From NCBI RefSeq assembly GCF_037176765.1, contig NC_090023.1, positions 144,528,866 through 144,592,865 of the forward strand: 64,000 bases of DNA, given 5' to 3'. Below, one piece after another: positions 11,002 through 22,300 of the stretch. The notes under the pieces are model-generated. The model was not told the origin of the DNA. It searched no databases and worked only from the letters and a program-made list of their open reading frames with translations. This DNA comes from Anolis sagrei (taxonomy: Eukaryota > Chordata > Lepidosauria > Squamata > Anolidae). The number at the start of each line of letters is the position of its first letter. The stretch's first letter is position 1. Made by a program: the position numbers and the translations under genes.

Positions 11002-11983
11002 CTGTATTTTCTGGTGTATAAAACTACTTTTTAACCCAGGAAAATCTCAAAAGTTGGGGTTGTCTTATACACCGGATGTCGTCTTATAGGGAGGGTGCTG
11101 AAACTTCTGAGCTGGGCTGAAGAATCTGAGGTCTCCACATATATATATATTTTGTCGTGTCAGGAGCGACTTGAGAAACTGCAAGTCACTTCTGGTGTGA
11201 GAGAATTGGCCATCTGCAAGGACGTTACCCAGGGGCGCCCGGATGATTTCATGTTTTATCATACTTGTGGGAGGCTTCTCTAATGTCCCCGCATGAGGAG
11301 CTGGAGCTGATAGAGGGAGCTCATTAACGCTCTCCCTGGATTTGAACCTGCGACCTGTCGGTCTTCAGTCCTGCTGGCACAGGGGTTTAACCCAATGTGC
11401 CACGAGCTCCCTCCACATATGGTGGGGAGAGCTCAAAAATGGCTGCGGCCTCATTCCTGCCGTATGCGGCAACCGTATAAAAGCAGCAAAGGCAGTGCTG
11501 TACAAATACGGAAAAAGAAAATCCACTCACCAGGATTCATGGAATGAAGTGACTTAATGTGGTCCCGATGATGAGGTGAGGGGTCACCTCACTGGGAAGA
11601 TATAAGTGAAGGGCAGAGCAAGCTGCAAGCGTCTGGGACTCCCAGGGTATGGAAAAAAGAGATAGAGCAGCGCTGTGCCTGGAAAAACACACCTCTTTCA
11701 CCTGTCTGGCCAGCCCTATTACCGTACCTCCTTTCTGCCTCTCAGATCTCGTTCCTGAGGATTGCAGGAGTGCATGTGCAAGATCTGAGAGGTAGAGAAG
11801 GAGGTACAGTAATAGGAAAATTACCATATTGAAATCAAATTTGATGATTTTTAAATTTTTATTTGGTGTGCGTTGGAAGAGGGATAGTCTTATACGGCGA
11901 GTATATCCCAAACACTATTTTTTAACTGGCAAAGTTGGAGGTCGTCTTATACACCCAGTCATCTTATACGCCAGAAAATACAG
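11002..11983. mobile_element. Tc1/mariner-like non-autonomous element
   Basis: TA flanks inverted ends CTGTATTTTCTGGTGTATAA and, on the complement, CTGTATTTTCTGGCGTATAA. The sub-terminal gtcttata repeats are also inverted. No transposase ORF was seen. A SINE sits inside at 11143-11410. Confidence 0.8.
11143..11410 (-). mobile_element. tRNA-derived SINE inside the mariner-like element
   Basis: The minus reading starts gggagctcgtggcacattgg, has a B box in aggttcaaatcc, and ends with tttctcaagtcgctcctgac and a T-rich tail. The ten-base duplication ctccacatat flanks it at 11133-11142 and 11411-11420. Confidence 0.9.
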
Positions 11984-11989
11984 TATTTA

Positions 11990-12610
11990 CTTTTGATTCC
12001 AATACTGGGCAGCTGAGGATCATGTTTAATGGGAGTGACAAAATCTGGGACCTCTTCAGGCAAGGTCTTCACCAGGGTATGGGAAGTAACGTCCTCAATG
12101 ACTTTGCCAGAAAAGTTACTTTTTGAACCATAAATATCGTGCTGACTGTATCTGGGAACTGTAGTCTAAGTTTACCACATTTTCATTTTTTAAAAATAAT
12201 ACAATCCATACATGTACTATCATTCTTGGTTAACAAGAAGTGTTGTGGCTGCTTTTAAAGGTATACCCAAGTATATTAAGGCTGGCTGCACTTCCCCACC
12301 TGCAGAAACCTTGTCGTTTTACACATTTGTGGGATAATCCTACTCCTGAATTATGAGTCAGAAAATTATCTCTAACAATCCTACTGTGCATTCACTTTCC
12401 TGATTCCCCTTGGGCGCTGCCTACCTTTATGACCAACAGCTTTATGATCAACAGTCTACCTTTATTACCAACATCTCCTGCGCTTTAGTTCTTCCCTGTG
12501 CCCTGGCATTTTTATGCCAAATGACATTACCCTCCTTAGCCCTATCGGATTTTGCACTTTTCCTTAGCACTATCCAGAAACTATTGCACAAACTCTTAGC
12601 CTTCTGAGAT
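11990..12610. other. Intergenic, no feature recognised
   Basis: No supported ORF or repeat. Confidence 0.4.
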
Positions 12611-12614
12611 TAGT

Positions 12615-12840
12615 ATTTTTACTGTTGGCCTAGGGATTGCTTTTATGATGTTGTGCTGTGTTATTGTGATGTGTTTTATTTTATTTCTGATATTTTGATT
12701 TTGTCTTTGATTTTACTTACTGCATTGTAAGTGTTTTAATCTGTGTTTGTTCGGACTTGTCCCTTTGTAAGCCACCCCAAGTCCCTTTGGGAAGATAGAG
12801 ACGGAGTATAAAAATAAAGTTATTATATTATTATTATAGA
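12615..12840 (+). mobile_element. CR1/L2-type LINE 3' end
   Basis: It ends gtaagccaccccaagtccc, tttgggaagatagagacgg, then a taaaaataaagttatt(ATT) tail, the common squamate CR1/L2 3' UTR. Confidence 0.75.
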
Positions 12841-13560
12841 AAGGGGAAAAAGTCAACCTCCCATATTTTCTACCTGCTTTCCAAAATCTGGCCCATAACA
12901 CGTTCCTCTAATCTTTCTCACTGTTTTTAAATATACAAAAGTCCGAGTGGCTTCAACATAGAAGCTCCCTTCCTTTCTGGAAAATTCAAGCAACCATCCT
13001 TTCTTTAAAAACCCAAACAGCATGAGCCACCCTGCATGTGGAGTGTTGCATAAAACCTGTCTGAAGGGTTAGACATTTCCCTTTGCCTCAATCTGACAAG
13101 CAGATCGGAGGGTGGGAAAGCCTTCCCTATGACTTTTCACTGGAACAAGTTGGTCAGGATTGTATGTGCGTGTGAGAGAGAGACTCACAAAAAGCAGCAG
13201 TGCAAAAATAAAAACAAGAATAACTAACAACAATGCAAAGTGAGGCAAGAAAGAGAAGATGATTAACACAACCAACATTGGCTTTTCCCCGTAGCCCAAC
13301 ACCCCCAATATTTCTTCCTATGAAGGAAACGATATGTGGGTGGGATTGGTGGGATATGAGTTTAAGGCCATTTAATGTATTTGCTGTATTTTAATTGTTT
13401 TTACCACATTATTATTTAATTGCAGTTTCCAAGTCACTCCTGACATGAAAAAAATTATTTAATTTTTAAAAAAACTTTTGTATTGCTCATTTTAAACTGA
13501 GCAATAGTATGGATAGATGTTAGCCACTTTGATCTCCATGGGAAGAGAGGTGGGATATAC
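12840..13560. other. Intergenic, no feature recognised
   Basis: No convincing ORF or family. Confidence 0.35.
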
Positions 13561-13564
13561 ATAA

Positions 13565-13678
13565 ATAGAAGCTTGGGAAATGTTTGACTTGTGATTTTGT
13601 GATACAAAATCCAGCATATATATCTTGTTTGCTGTGACATACTGTGTTTTTGTGTCAGTATAATAATAACAAGAAGAG

Positions 13679-13710
<32 letters not shown>

Positions 13711-13745
13711 AGAAGTAGTAGTAGTAGTAGTAGTGGTAGTGGTGG
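13565..13745 (+). mobile_element. R4 3' tail followed by AAG/TAG repeats
   Basis: aagcttgggaaatgtttgac to tgtgtcagtataataat matches the R4 tail at 3390-3490. Behind it is an impure (AAG)n(TAG)n tract at about 13671-13745 that gives false poly-Ser and poly-Thr ORFs. Confidence 0.7.
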
Positions 13746-13749
13746 GCAG

Positions 13750-14765
13750 CAAAATACCTGGGATCCATTTTAGTCTTCCAATTTACCATGTCTGCATTCA
13801 TGGAAACACCTTGCCATTTGTCTTCTCTGCTAAGTGTAGTGAACTTACCACCTCTGTGAATATTGTTTTATGGCATATTTGTCATTTTTACTTTTCTATG
13901 GATTTGTTTTTACATTGGTTATACACCTCTGTAGACAGAGAAGTAAGATACTTTAAGTAAGTAATGACTATTGTTGCTGCTTATGAGTTTATAGAGGTTG
14001 ATCTAGATCAGGATGGTAAATTACATATATGTAAAGAGAAGAAGGAGAAATCCATTTCTATAGCATCACAAGCCTTTTTGTATTTGCCATGTATGTAGAA
14101 GCTGCATTGTCCATTGTAGAGGTCAGAAGGCATAACATCATTTAGCTCTCTATATGAACTCGTTCTATTTTTTAACCAACGCATTTAAAATGGTTCTGAA
14201 ACCATCAGAACATAAGCCTAGGAGGAGAGACAAGGAGAACAACTGCTGCTCATTCAGAAGAATCACTTCATACACTGCTGATTGAGAAAATATTCATTAC
14301 AACCCACAAACAAATGCCTCCTTTCAATTCACAGGGTCTCATCTGACTGGCATGAGGCTTAGATCTGGCCTCTTGCTCTAGGGAACAATAACAACAAAAT
14401 GATACTTTCATCAGCTTTTTGCCACCACTGAGGGAAATAAGAGAAATCATGGCTGGTGTATACTCTCTCATAATATTAAATGATGGTGGTTTCCAAACAA
14501 TCCCATGCTGCTATTACCCGAGGAAGATGTTTTTCTCTCTCTCGTTAGTAAAGCAACAGATTAGGAGCCTTTTAAAATGATGTGTAAAATTTTGAAAGAT
14601 GTAATTTTATCCTTAATGGTCATAGACCTCCAATGTCTTACTATTTTAAAGGGTTTCTGTTGCAATGTCAGTTGTGCTGTGCATTTGGCCAAAGAAGGCA
14701 ACAGAGAAGGCTACCCTAGCAAGGATGGTGCTCCTCTAACATGTACAATCCTTGACCTTACCTTT
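13750..14765. other. Intergenic, no feature recognised
   Basis: Only short ORFs without resemblance. Confidence 0.4.
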
Positions 14766-15425
14766 TTTAAAAATAGTTTTTATTAATGGTTTCTTGTTAC
14801 AAAAATTTAAACAGGATAAAAACATAGGGGTTAAGGGGACATAGAAAAGACAAAAGTGAACCAAGTGGAATAGAAAAAAACAAAACCCAAACTCGGCACA
14901 CTAAAAATAAACGTATTTACAAAATGACTTCTTTCTACTTTGTAGTGTATTATTCTGAATCTTTCCTTATCTTTCATATCTCCTTCCATTTCCCCTTTCT
15001 TTGAATCATACATAGTTTGCATTCAATTATTTCATATGAATTATTCTTTCTTTCTCATTCATATTAATAGTCATCTTTTCCTTTATGAAGTATTCTTTTA
15101 CTAGTTGCCAATACATTTGAAATCCTGTACTTCCTTGCTTTATTTTCAATAGATATGTCAACCTGTCCATGTTCATTATTTCCATCATTTTCAATGTCCA
15201 TTGGTCCATCGCCGGTGTTTCTTTGCATCTCCAGTTTGGTATATACTATCCTAGCCGCTCAGATCAGATAAACAAAACCTCTTTATTTCTTCTCTTCTCT
15301 ATTTCCAACATTCTTAAGAGGTAGTATTTTGGCTCCATGTTTATCTTTAATTGTAAGATTCTTTGGTTTCTATCATGCCCAAGTGTACCAAAGGCTCCCT
15401 TTGCTTTTTAAGAACGGTATGTTGC
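14766..15425 (-). mobile_element. L1 LINE 3' end, 5'-truncated
   Basis: Minus frames give DKHGAKILPL, AARIVYTKLEM and WTLKMMEIMNMDRLTYLLK, the last part of ORF2, then a 3' UTR ending attaataaaaactatttt and A-rich sequence. It carries frame breaks and is inactive. Confidence 0.85.
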
Positions 15426-15429
15426 TGGT

Positions 15430-17050
15430 CCTAGCTTGAGAACAATGCCATTAGCTACGTAACATGTGAAATTAAAAGATTTTTTCCTCCAGCTTGTACT
15501 GCTTAATCTTGGATATGCAACACAGGAGACAATTCTCTTTTCTGTGAGTTATTCCTAAAACTCACAATACAACATCTGAAAGCTCCCAAAACTGGAAAAC
15601 CTTCTCGAGAAGAGCAGAAGACCACTGATATCAACCCATGTACCTCCAAAGCAGCTCACTACAACTTGCCTCTTTGCACCCCACCCCCTTCCACATGGAT
15701 ATTTAGAGCTGCCTTCTTTCCTTCCCTGTCTTTTTTGGCCAGAGAAGCTAAAGATGAATTGATGGCTGATGCCATCTGCTCAAGCCTGAAGGCAAAACCA
15801 GAAAGTTGGTGCTGGTAGTGATCCACTGGTCTCCTTAAGTGAGTAGCAACTGCAACCAGGAGAAGCTGCTGCCATGGTTGGTTAGTCAGCTTTCTTGTTT
15901 GGCTGTGCTTGTCATGGCAGTGCTTCAAGCATTGTTATGAGGTATTATCCCAATGTTCAGTGGAATATATTTTGTGTAGGAATATAGGATTTTCTGCAGT
16001 TGTTAATATAGGACTGAGAAAGAAACTCTCCATGATTGTACTGTGCACCATTCTGATTATGTCAAAATTTCCTACATTTTTAGGTGATTAGAGTAACTTT
16101 TGCAGCACCTTGCTGCTGTTCAGTCACCAAGATGGTTGTTCAAAACCAGTGTGCAGGCAAAAATCTCAGCAGACAAACCCATTCTACTGTATTTAACACG
16201 TAAAAGTATGTGTTAATCCAAAAGCTCTCTCAGCCTGGTGCTCTGCAGATACTCCTGTCATGGCCACTGGCTGGGAATGATGAGCAATGTTGAGAGCTGC
16301 AGCCAAACACATCTGGAAGACAATCAGGTTGGGAAAGACTGGCTGAATCCATGGGAAGTGTATTCCCCTGGCATTTCTAACTACACAGTGACACCCAGCG
16401 GATCAGATTTGCAACTGCAAGCTTAGGCTTACAAATAAACAACAGAGAAATCTATAGGCTATATTGCGTGTATACGTTCAATAAGCAGAACAACAAAAAT
16501 GTCACAAAACAGCCTTCAAGCATATGTGTTCTCCTGTACTTTTTAATCAGTATAGATGGTAAAATCAACTTGGGGAAGGGACAGAGAACAAAAAATGTTT
16601 TACATTAGAACAGAATCTATATATGATTTTTCTAGTTCAGTGTAGAATGAGATGCTGTAACGGTATCAGACTGTACCTAGTGTGACAAATAATGCAGTGA
16701 GGGAAATGCATCTGACAAATCCATTTCGAAGAGTGGGGAACTTACAGTTTCAGGCACTTACTGTACTAAACAGTATTGTAGACACATGACAGCAACTTGG
16801 AATTTCATTAAAAAAATGTCCTGAGTGACAATTAAATGTAACCATGCATACCATTTAAAATGGAAAAGAACACTCTTGGTATAGATTCACCTCTTACAAT
16901 GATACTGTATTTTTCTCTCCCTCATATCTGTTTCCAAAGGTGAACTAGAGAGGCAATGAACCATCTAATCTGTTTGTCAAAACTAAAGCAGCAGCCTTAT
17001 TTTCAATTTTGTGGTCAGCTTTGTTGCCCTCCAGTACCAAATATGTTGAT
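15430..17050. other. Intergenic, no feature recognised
   Basis: Largest repeat-poor block left of LACC1. No coding exon could be supported on either strand. Confidence 0.4.
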
Positions 17051-17189
17051 GGCAGAGTTTCACATGGGGTTTTCCCATAGTAATGATGATGATGACAATG
17101 ATAATATGAATTAAATTATTGCCCACCTCCCCCTGTGGCTCGAGACAGGGTAAAACATTGTTAAAACAAAGAGATAAAAACACTGATGA

Positions 17190-18700
17190 TGATAATAATA
17201 ATAATAACTTTATTTTTATACCCTGCCACCATCTCCCCGAAATGACTCGGGGCGGCTTATAAGGGGACAAACCCGAAATACAGAGTAAAACATACACAAT
17301 AAAATAAAATGAAAACAAATCAAAATCACAACAACATCATAAAAACAGTTACAATCACAAGTACACATTTTAAAAACAGTATAATGGCTGAAGATTAGGT
17401 GCTGAGTGCAGAGGGATCAGGAATGTACAGTCGTTCCTAGATAGAGCCCAGGGAATGTGCAAAATACGATTCAATTCTGTTCGAGTCACAGCCAGGAGGG
17501 ACACGGCTTTAGGGATTTACAGTATAGGATTACAGGTGGGAAAGCCAACAAAAGTGCAAAGGGCTACGGCTAGGTCAATCCAATTCTCTGGCGAACTGCC
17601 TAATCAAATGCACAACGGAACAACCAGGTTTTTAACTCCTTATGAAAAGTGGAAGGGGTAGGTGCCAATCTAATATCTTTGGGTAGTGAGTTCCAGAGCT
17701 GGGGGCCCATCATCGAGAAGGCCTTCTCTCCCCTTCCCTCCAGCCGTGCTTGAGATGGCAGTGAAAGCAAGAGCAGAGCCTCCCCAGATGATCTTAAAGT
17801 GTGTTCTGGTTCATAGGGGAGATAGGCAGGCCCTGAACCGATTAGGGCTTTGTAGGTGATCACCTACACCTTGAATTGGATCCGGAAGATTATGATACAC
17901 AGAGTTAAAATACCACTTCAAATCCACTGATGAAACGCAGATTAAAATTTACAGAATTGACTGGGTAGGAAGGTGGAAGAGTTAGGTCTTCAGTTGTGTC
18001 CTCTAGGTGACAGTCACCAGTCGGGTTCTGGCTGGTTGGAGCAGCAGCTCCCTGGAGGACCTGTGTCCTAAAAATGGATTGTGCAGGAGAAGGCGATCCT
18101 GTAGGTAACCTGGACTCAAAATATGTAGGGTTTAATGGTCATAGCCAACACTTTATACTTTGCTCAGAAACTGGCAACCAGTGGAGAGCTTTTAGTATAG
18201 CTATATGCTCACTTCTAGATGGTCCTGAAACCAATCTGGCTGCTGTGTTTTGAACTAACTGGAGCTCCTGAACTTGGTACAGAGGTAGTCCAATTGTATA
18301 GTTCAACCTCGAGATTGCCAGCACATGCACTACCATTTTTAGGTCCTCCAATTCTAGAAATGGGTACAGCCGGTGTAATAAGCACTTATGCCCTTCACAA
18401 CTATCTGGGCTGACATTTGGAGAGACTGATTCAGCAGCACTCCCAAGCTGTGGACAGTCTTTCAGGAGGAGTGTAACCTTGTCCAGAACTGGTTTACACA
18501 CCTCGATTCCCAGGTTAGGACTCCTGATGGCAAGGTTCCTAACCTGTCTTATCTGGATTCAGTTTCAATTTGTTTTTCCTCATCCCACCCATTACCTCCT
18601 CCAGACATTAATTCAGGGGAGACACGCTATCCTTAGCTAAAGCTGTTTTGAAGGCACAGAGAAATAGATTTGGGTGTCATCCACGTTCTGATAGCACCCC
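17190..18700 (-). mobile_element. CR1/L2-type LINE, RT palm to 3' end
   Basis: Reading leftwards, a decayed palm (VDDTQIY near 18680) is followed by LEDLKMVVHVLAISRLNY, QLVQNTAARLVSG, LKALHWLPV, then EKAFSMMGPQLWNSLPKDIR and TFHKELKTWLF. The 3' tail is ggtataaaaataaagttatt with ATT units. It has several frame breaks. Confidence 0.88.
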
Positions 18701-19090
18701 ACTGGATATTTTAAGGTAAGACATGGGAGTTTTGGCTTCACCTGAAACAGCAATGCAGCTCATGGGCAGGTTGAGGTGGGTGGAGATCAAGAAAACGATC
18801 TGTAGTACAGACATCTTTGTAATGGTTCTCCACCTGAGGCAGGATTTTGAGAATCAACTAAATGTCATTTTCCAAAGTTGTACTGCCACATAAACATACA
18901 GAAAGGCCACTAAAATCTCCCAAGGTGTGTGTGATGGGAGAATATTTCCCCCTTCTCCGGACAGTTGCTGGTCACAAGATATGGCAGAAGGGCTCCAGCT
19001 GAAAACTGGAACAATGGAAGAACCCAAGATAAGGCAACGTCATCATTACTTCACCGACAGTTTCTTCCACATTAATCCTTCTTGTGATGG
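18700..19090. other. Region 3' of LACC1
   Basis: This should contain the LACC1 3' UTR. No AATAAA is visible on the minus strand here. Confidence 0.4.
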
Positions 19091-19094
19091 GCTC

Positions 19095-19269
19095 TCAGCC
19101 TTTAATTGATATATATCCAACCTGTGTCCCAAAGTTCTCACCATCACGGACATGAGAATAGAACTGATTGGGGCAACATGATGTACAGAGAGTGATATTT
19201 TGGTTTGGGTCCATCACAGAATCATCTTGAATGTTCTGAGGAAGAACTCCTCCAGCTTCCAGAAGAACA
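19095..19269 (-). CDS. LACC1: LACC1 last coding exon with stop
   Basis: The exon begins after ggaaaag and restores the frame of the preceding [19 protein letters not shown], then [18 protein letters not shown] and [12 protein letters not shown] followed by TGA. The polypyrimidine tract of this acceptor is a CTTT microsatellite (plus-strand GAAA, 19283-19324). An ATTAAA lies just before the stop; no better poly(A) signal was found downstream. Confidence 0.96.
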
Positions 19270-19285
19270 CTTTTCCAGGAAGACA

Positions 19286-19324
<39 letters not shown>

Positions 19325-22300
19325 GGGAAAGAGATGATGATTATTATGTTATATCATACACCTGTTTGAAAGAGCTATTCTTCAAGCTGATTTATGTGCC
19401 CCTGTATGGCAGGAAGTTTCCCGCCGCTTGGCCAGCTGGCAGGAAACTTCCTACCATGTGGGGGGCTTCTGGGAAGAAGAAGCCCCCTGCAAACAGCATG
19501 GCCAGCAAGAAGGCGCCCACCGCTGCAATGGCCCTTGCCCGGTAAGTCGGGCAAGGCATTTCTGATTTTAAAACCACAAAATGTATAAAATATATTAAAA
19601 ATATTCATTCTAACACTAAAAGAATATTACAAATCATAAAAAGTTAGAATTTACAGTAAATAGGATTTTAAATACTGTGTGTGTGTGTGTGTGTGTGTAT
19701 AGTGTCCTTACTTAGCGTGGGTGGTCCTGGAACATAATACCTGCGATAAGTGAGAGAACCATGATCACCTCTTTCCATCCATTCTCTACACTTCGCCAGT
19801 GATTAGGTATCTCACTCGGCAAACTACACATACTGTATCACCATGGATAATAAAAAAGGTGAAGCTTACCGTGTAGCTCTTCGGATATCAACGTAAGGAT
19901 GTGAAGATTCATAAAGCCTTACACATTTTGGATCAATCATGTGAAATTTTTGGGCTGATTCCTGTGGTAGTTTAAAGCAACAAGGCCCAACAGATGGCCC
20001 CAAAACCACAAGGATGTCTTTCACATTACAGCCATATTCCATTATCATAGCATTAACAACAGCCATAGAAACTCCTTGCAATGTGCCTTGCCAACCTGAG
20101 ATGCAGGGGAAGAAAGGAAATGTGACAAAATTTAGGATTTTGAAGAATGGAAGAAAACTCAAGACCACAAATCCTATTTTCAAAGATTGTGTGTAAAGGT
20201 GCAGGACTGGATGGAAAAATGTGGATTTAATTTAGTTTTTTAAACATCAAGTATGAAGTCCAAGACAACTTGGAGGCTAACTCCACCAGAGAGAGATTTA
20301 TAAAAAAATACTGTAGGAATGCCTCCTCTAAATTATAGCTTCCAGTGAGCAATTTAGGCTCTCTGTCCACTATGTTCTAGATAACACAGGTTGGCACGGA
20401 AGTGTGTATGACGAATCACAATTGAAGTTAAGTCTGGCATGACAGAAAGCATCATTGCCAATATCATTGTGAATAACCATTTAAACCACAGCTTCCCCAT
20501 CTTTTCATGTTGGTGGCACACTTTTTAGGCACACAGCATTTTGCGAAACAGTAAGTCAGTTTTCCTAGCAAACCAGAGGACAGAATTTCGCCCCGGAGGT
20601 TATATCAACCCTTTGTAAGAAATAGCGATACATACATAAATTGTAATAATGAAATGTATGGGAACACAATCTATCTCATGAAAACCTTTCATTTATATGT
20701 TCAAAAATATATGATTTATTTGTTATTTCACATAGACTCAGCGGTCTGCATGACACACCTATACACTGCAGCCTACACATAAATGTGTCACAACACAGAG
20801 TTTGGAAAGCTCTGGTTTAAAGACTGCAAAAACATATTATCCACTGTTACTAAACAAAGAAACAGGAAGCAGTGACAAGAGACTACAGCAACATAGGAAA
20901 GGATAAGTCTTCACTTCATTCCAACAAAATAAATCAGCAACATGGGGTGGAACAATAACAAGAGTTGTACATCTTTTAAGTTGTACATCTTCTCTATTCA
21001 CATCAAGTCCAACTCTATTATCATTCCAGCTTTCTGATTAGGGAAGCGGCTATGATAAAGATAGAATATTATTTCAATGAAATTAAGTATTTTCAATTCC
21101 TGCTTAAAGTTAAAAACCTATGGCTTCAATTGAGGACATAAAAAGTATATTACAGCCAAAAAGATTGCTCCCCAACTGTAACTGTAGAGCAGTGGTTCTC
21201 AACCTGTGGGTCCCCAGGTGTTTTGGTCAACAACTCCCAGAAATCCCAGCCAGTTTACCAACTGTTCGGATTTCTGGGAGTTGAAGACCAAAACATTCAG
21301 GGACCCACAGGTTGAGAACCACTGTTGTAGATGTATTTTTGAGGGGTAAAGGAGAATGATGGTGAGACAGTGAAAAATCTCACTGAAAAACACAGCAGCA
21401 ATTAATGATGCTTTTAAAAGTGAGAATACATCCTAAGGCAGAAAAAAAGGAGAACAGCATCTCCAACTAGGAAAGTTTACAAAAAGATTAAAACCATAGG
21501 TAGGTTTGTATAATTGATTCCTTTTGCAAAACAGCAAAATAATCTTTTTACCTGAATGAGCAGCACCACATGCTTTTTGAACTGGATCAGCAAAAAGAAC
21601 AGGGATGCAATCTGCTCCAGGAGCAGCAATTGTTACCCCTTTCTGGTTAGTTGCTATTCCATCATAGCTCTCTGGTTTGGCCTTTCCCATCACCCAAACA
21701 TCACTGGCATGGTTGACCTGTGAACAGCAAGAAAAAGAAAAGAAAACCAGGATTGTTGTGTGTGGTCTTCTGCTCAAACATCTCCTGCAAATTTATTTAC
21801 TTAACAACTTTGGGTACCACTGTGGGAGAAAGGTGGGATATTAATGTAATAAATTAACAAACCACACCCAAATTCAGTGTTAAAAAGCCTTGATTCACAC
21901 ACTTCAGAGTTATGAAAACTACATGGTGAAACTCTGAGCTCCAGCAGCCAAGAACAGGAACAAAAGGTAGATAGGCATGTGCTCAGATATATGATCTGAG
22001 AAGTAATACTGAATTCACAACCTTTCTGCATAAAAATAAGCTGTTGGTCAGGATCTCACTAACAGAGAATTCCTCATTCCAGCAGAATAACTGTGAGGAT
22101 GTGGTTTTGTTGTTCTCCTGTTGTATAGTGAAAGCCAGAAATCTTTATGAATAAGTCAGAAAGCCTGATCTAAACTTTGCCCATTCCCCGCTGAAATGGT
22201 CAGAAGGCAGGTCAATGACTGCCTATATCCACATGATTTTTTTTTGCCAGCTTGCGGAAGTCATCCTCCTTGGAGGTTTACTTCAGTTCATCCCCAAGAA

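Noticed and set aside
13492-13752. Minus-strand ORF with poly-Thr/poly-Ser
   Set aside because: A translated (AAG)n(TAG)n microsatellite.
19375-19608. Overlapping ORFs of 61-77 aa on both strands in LACC1's last intron
   Set aside because: They arise from the GC-rich hairpin block, where stops are rare; intronic to a confirmed gene.
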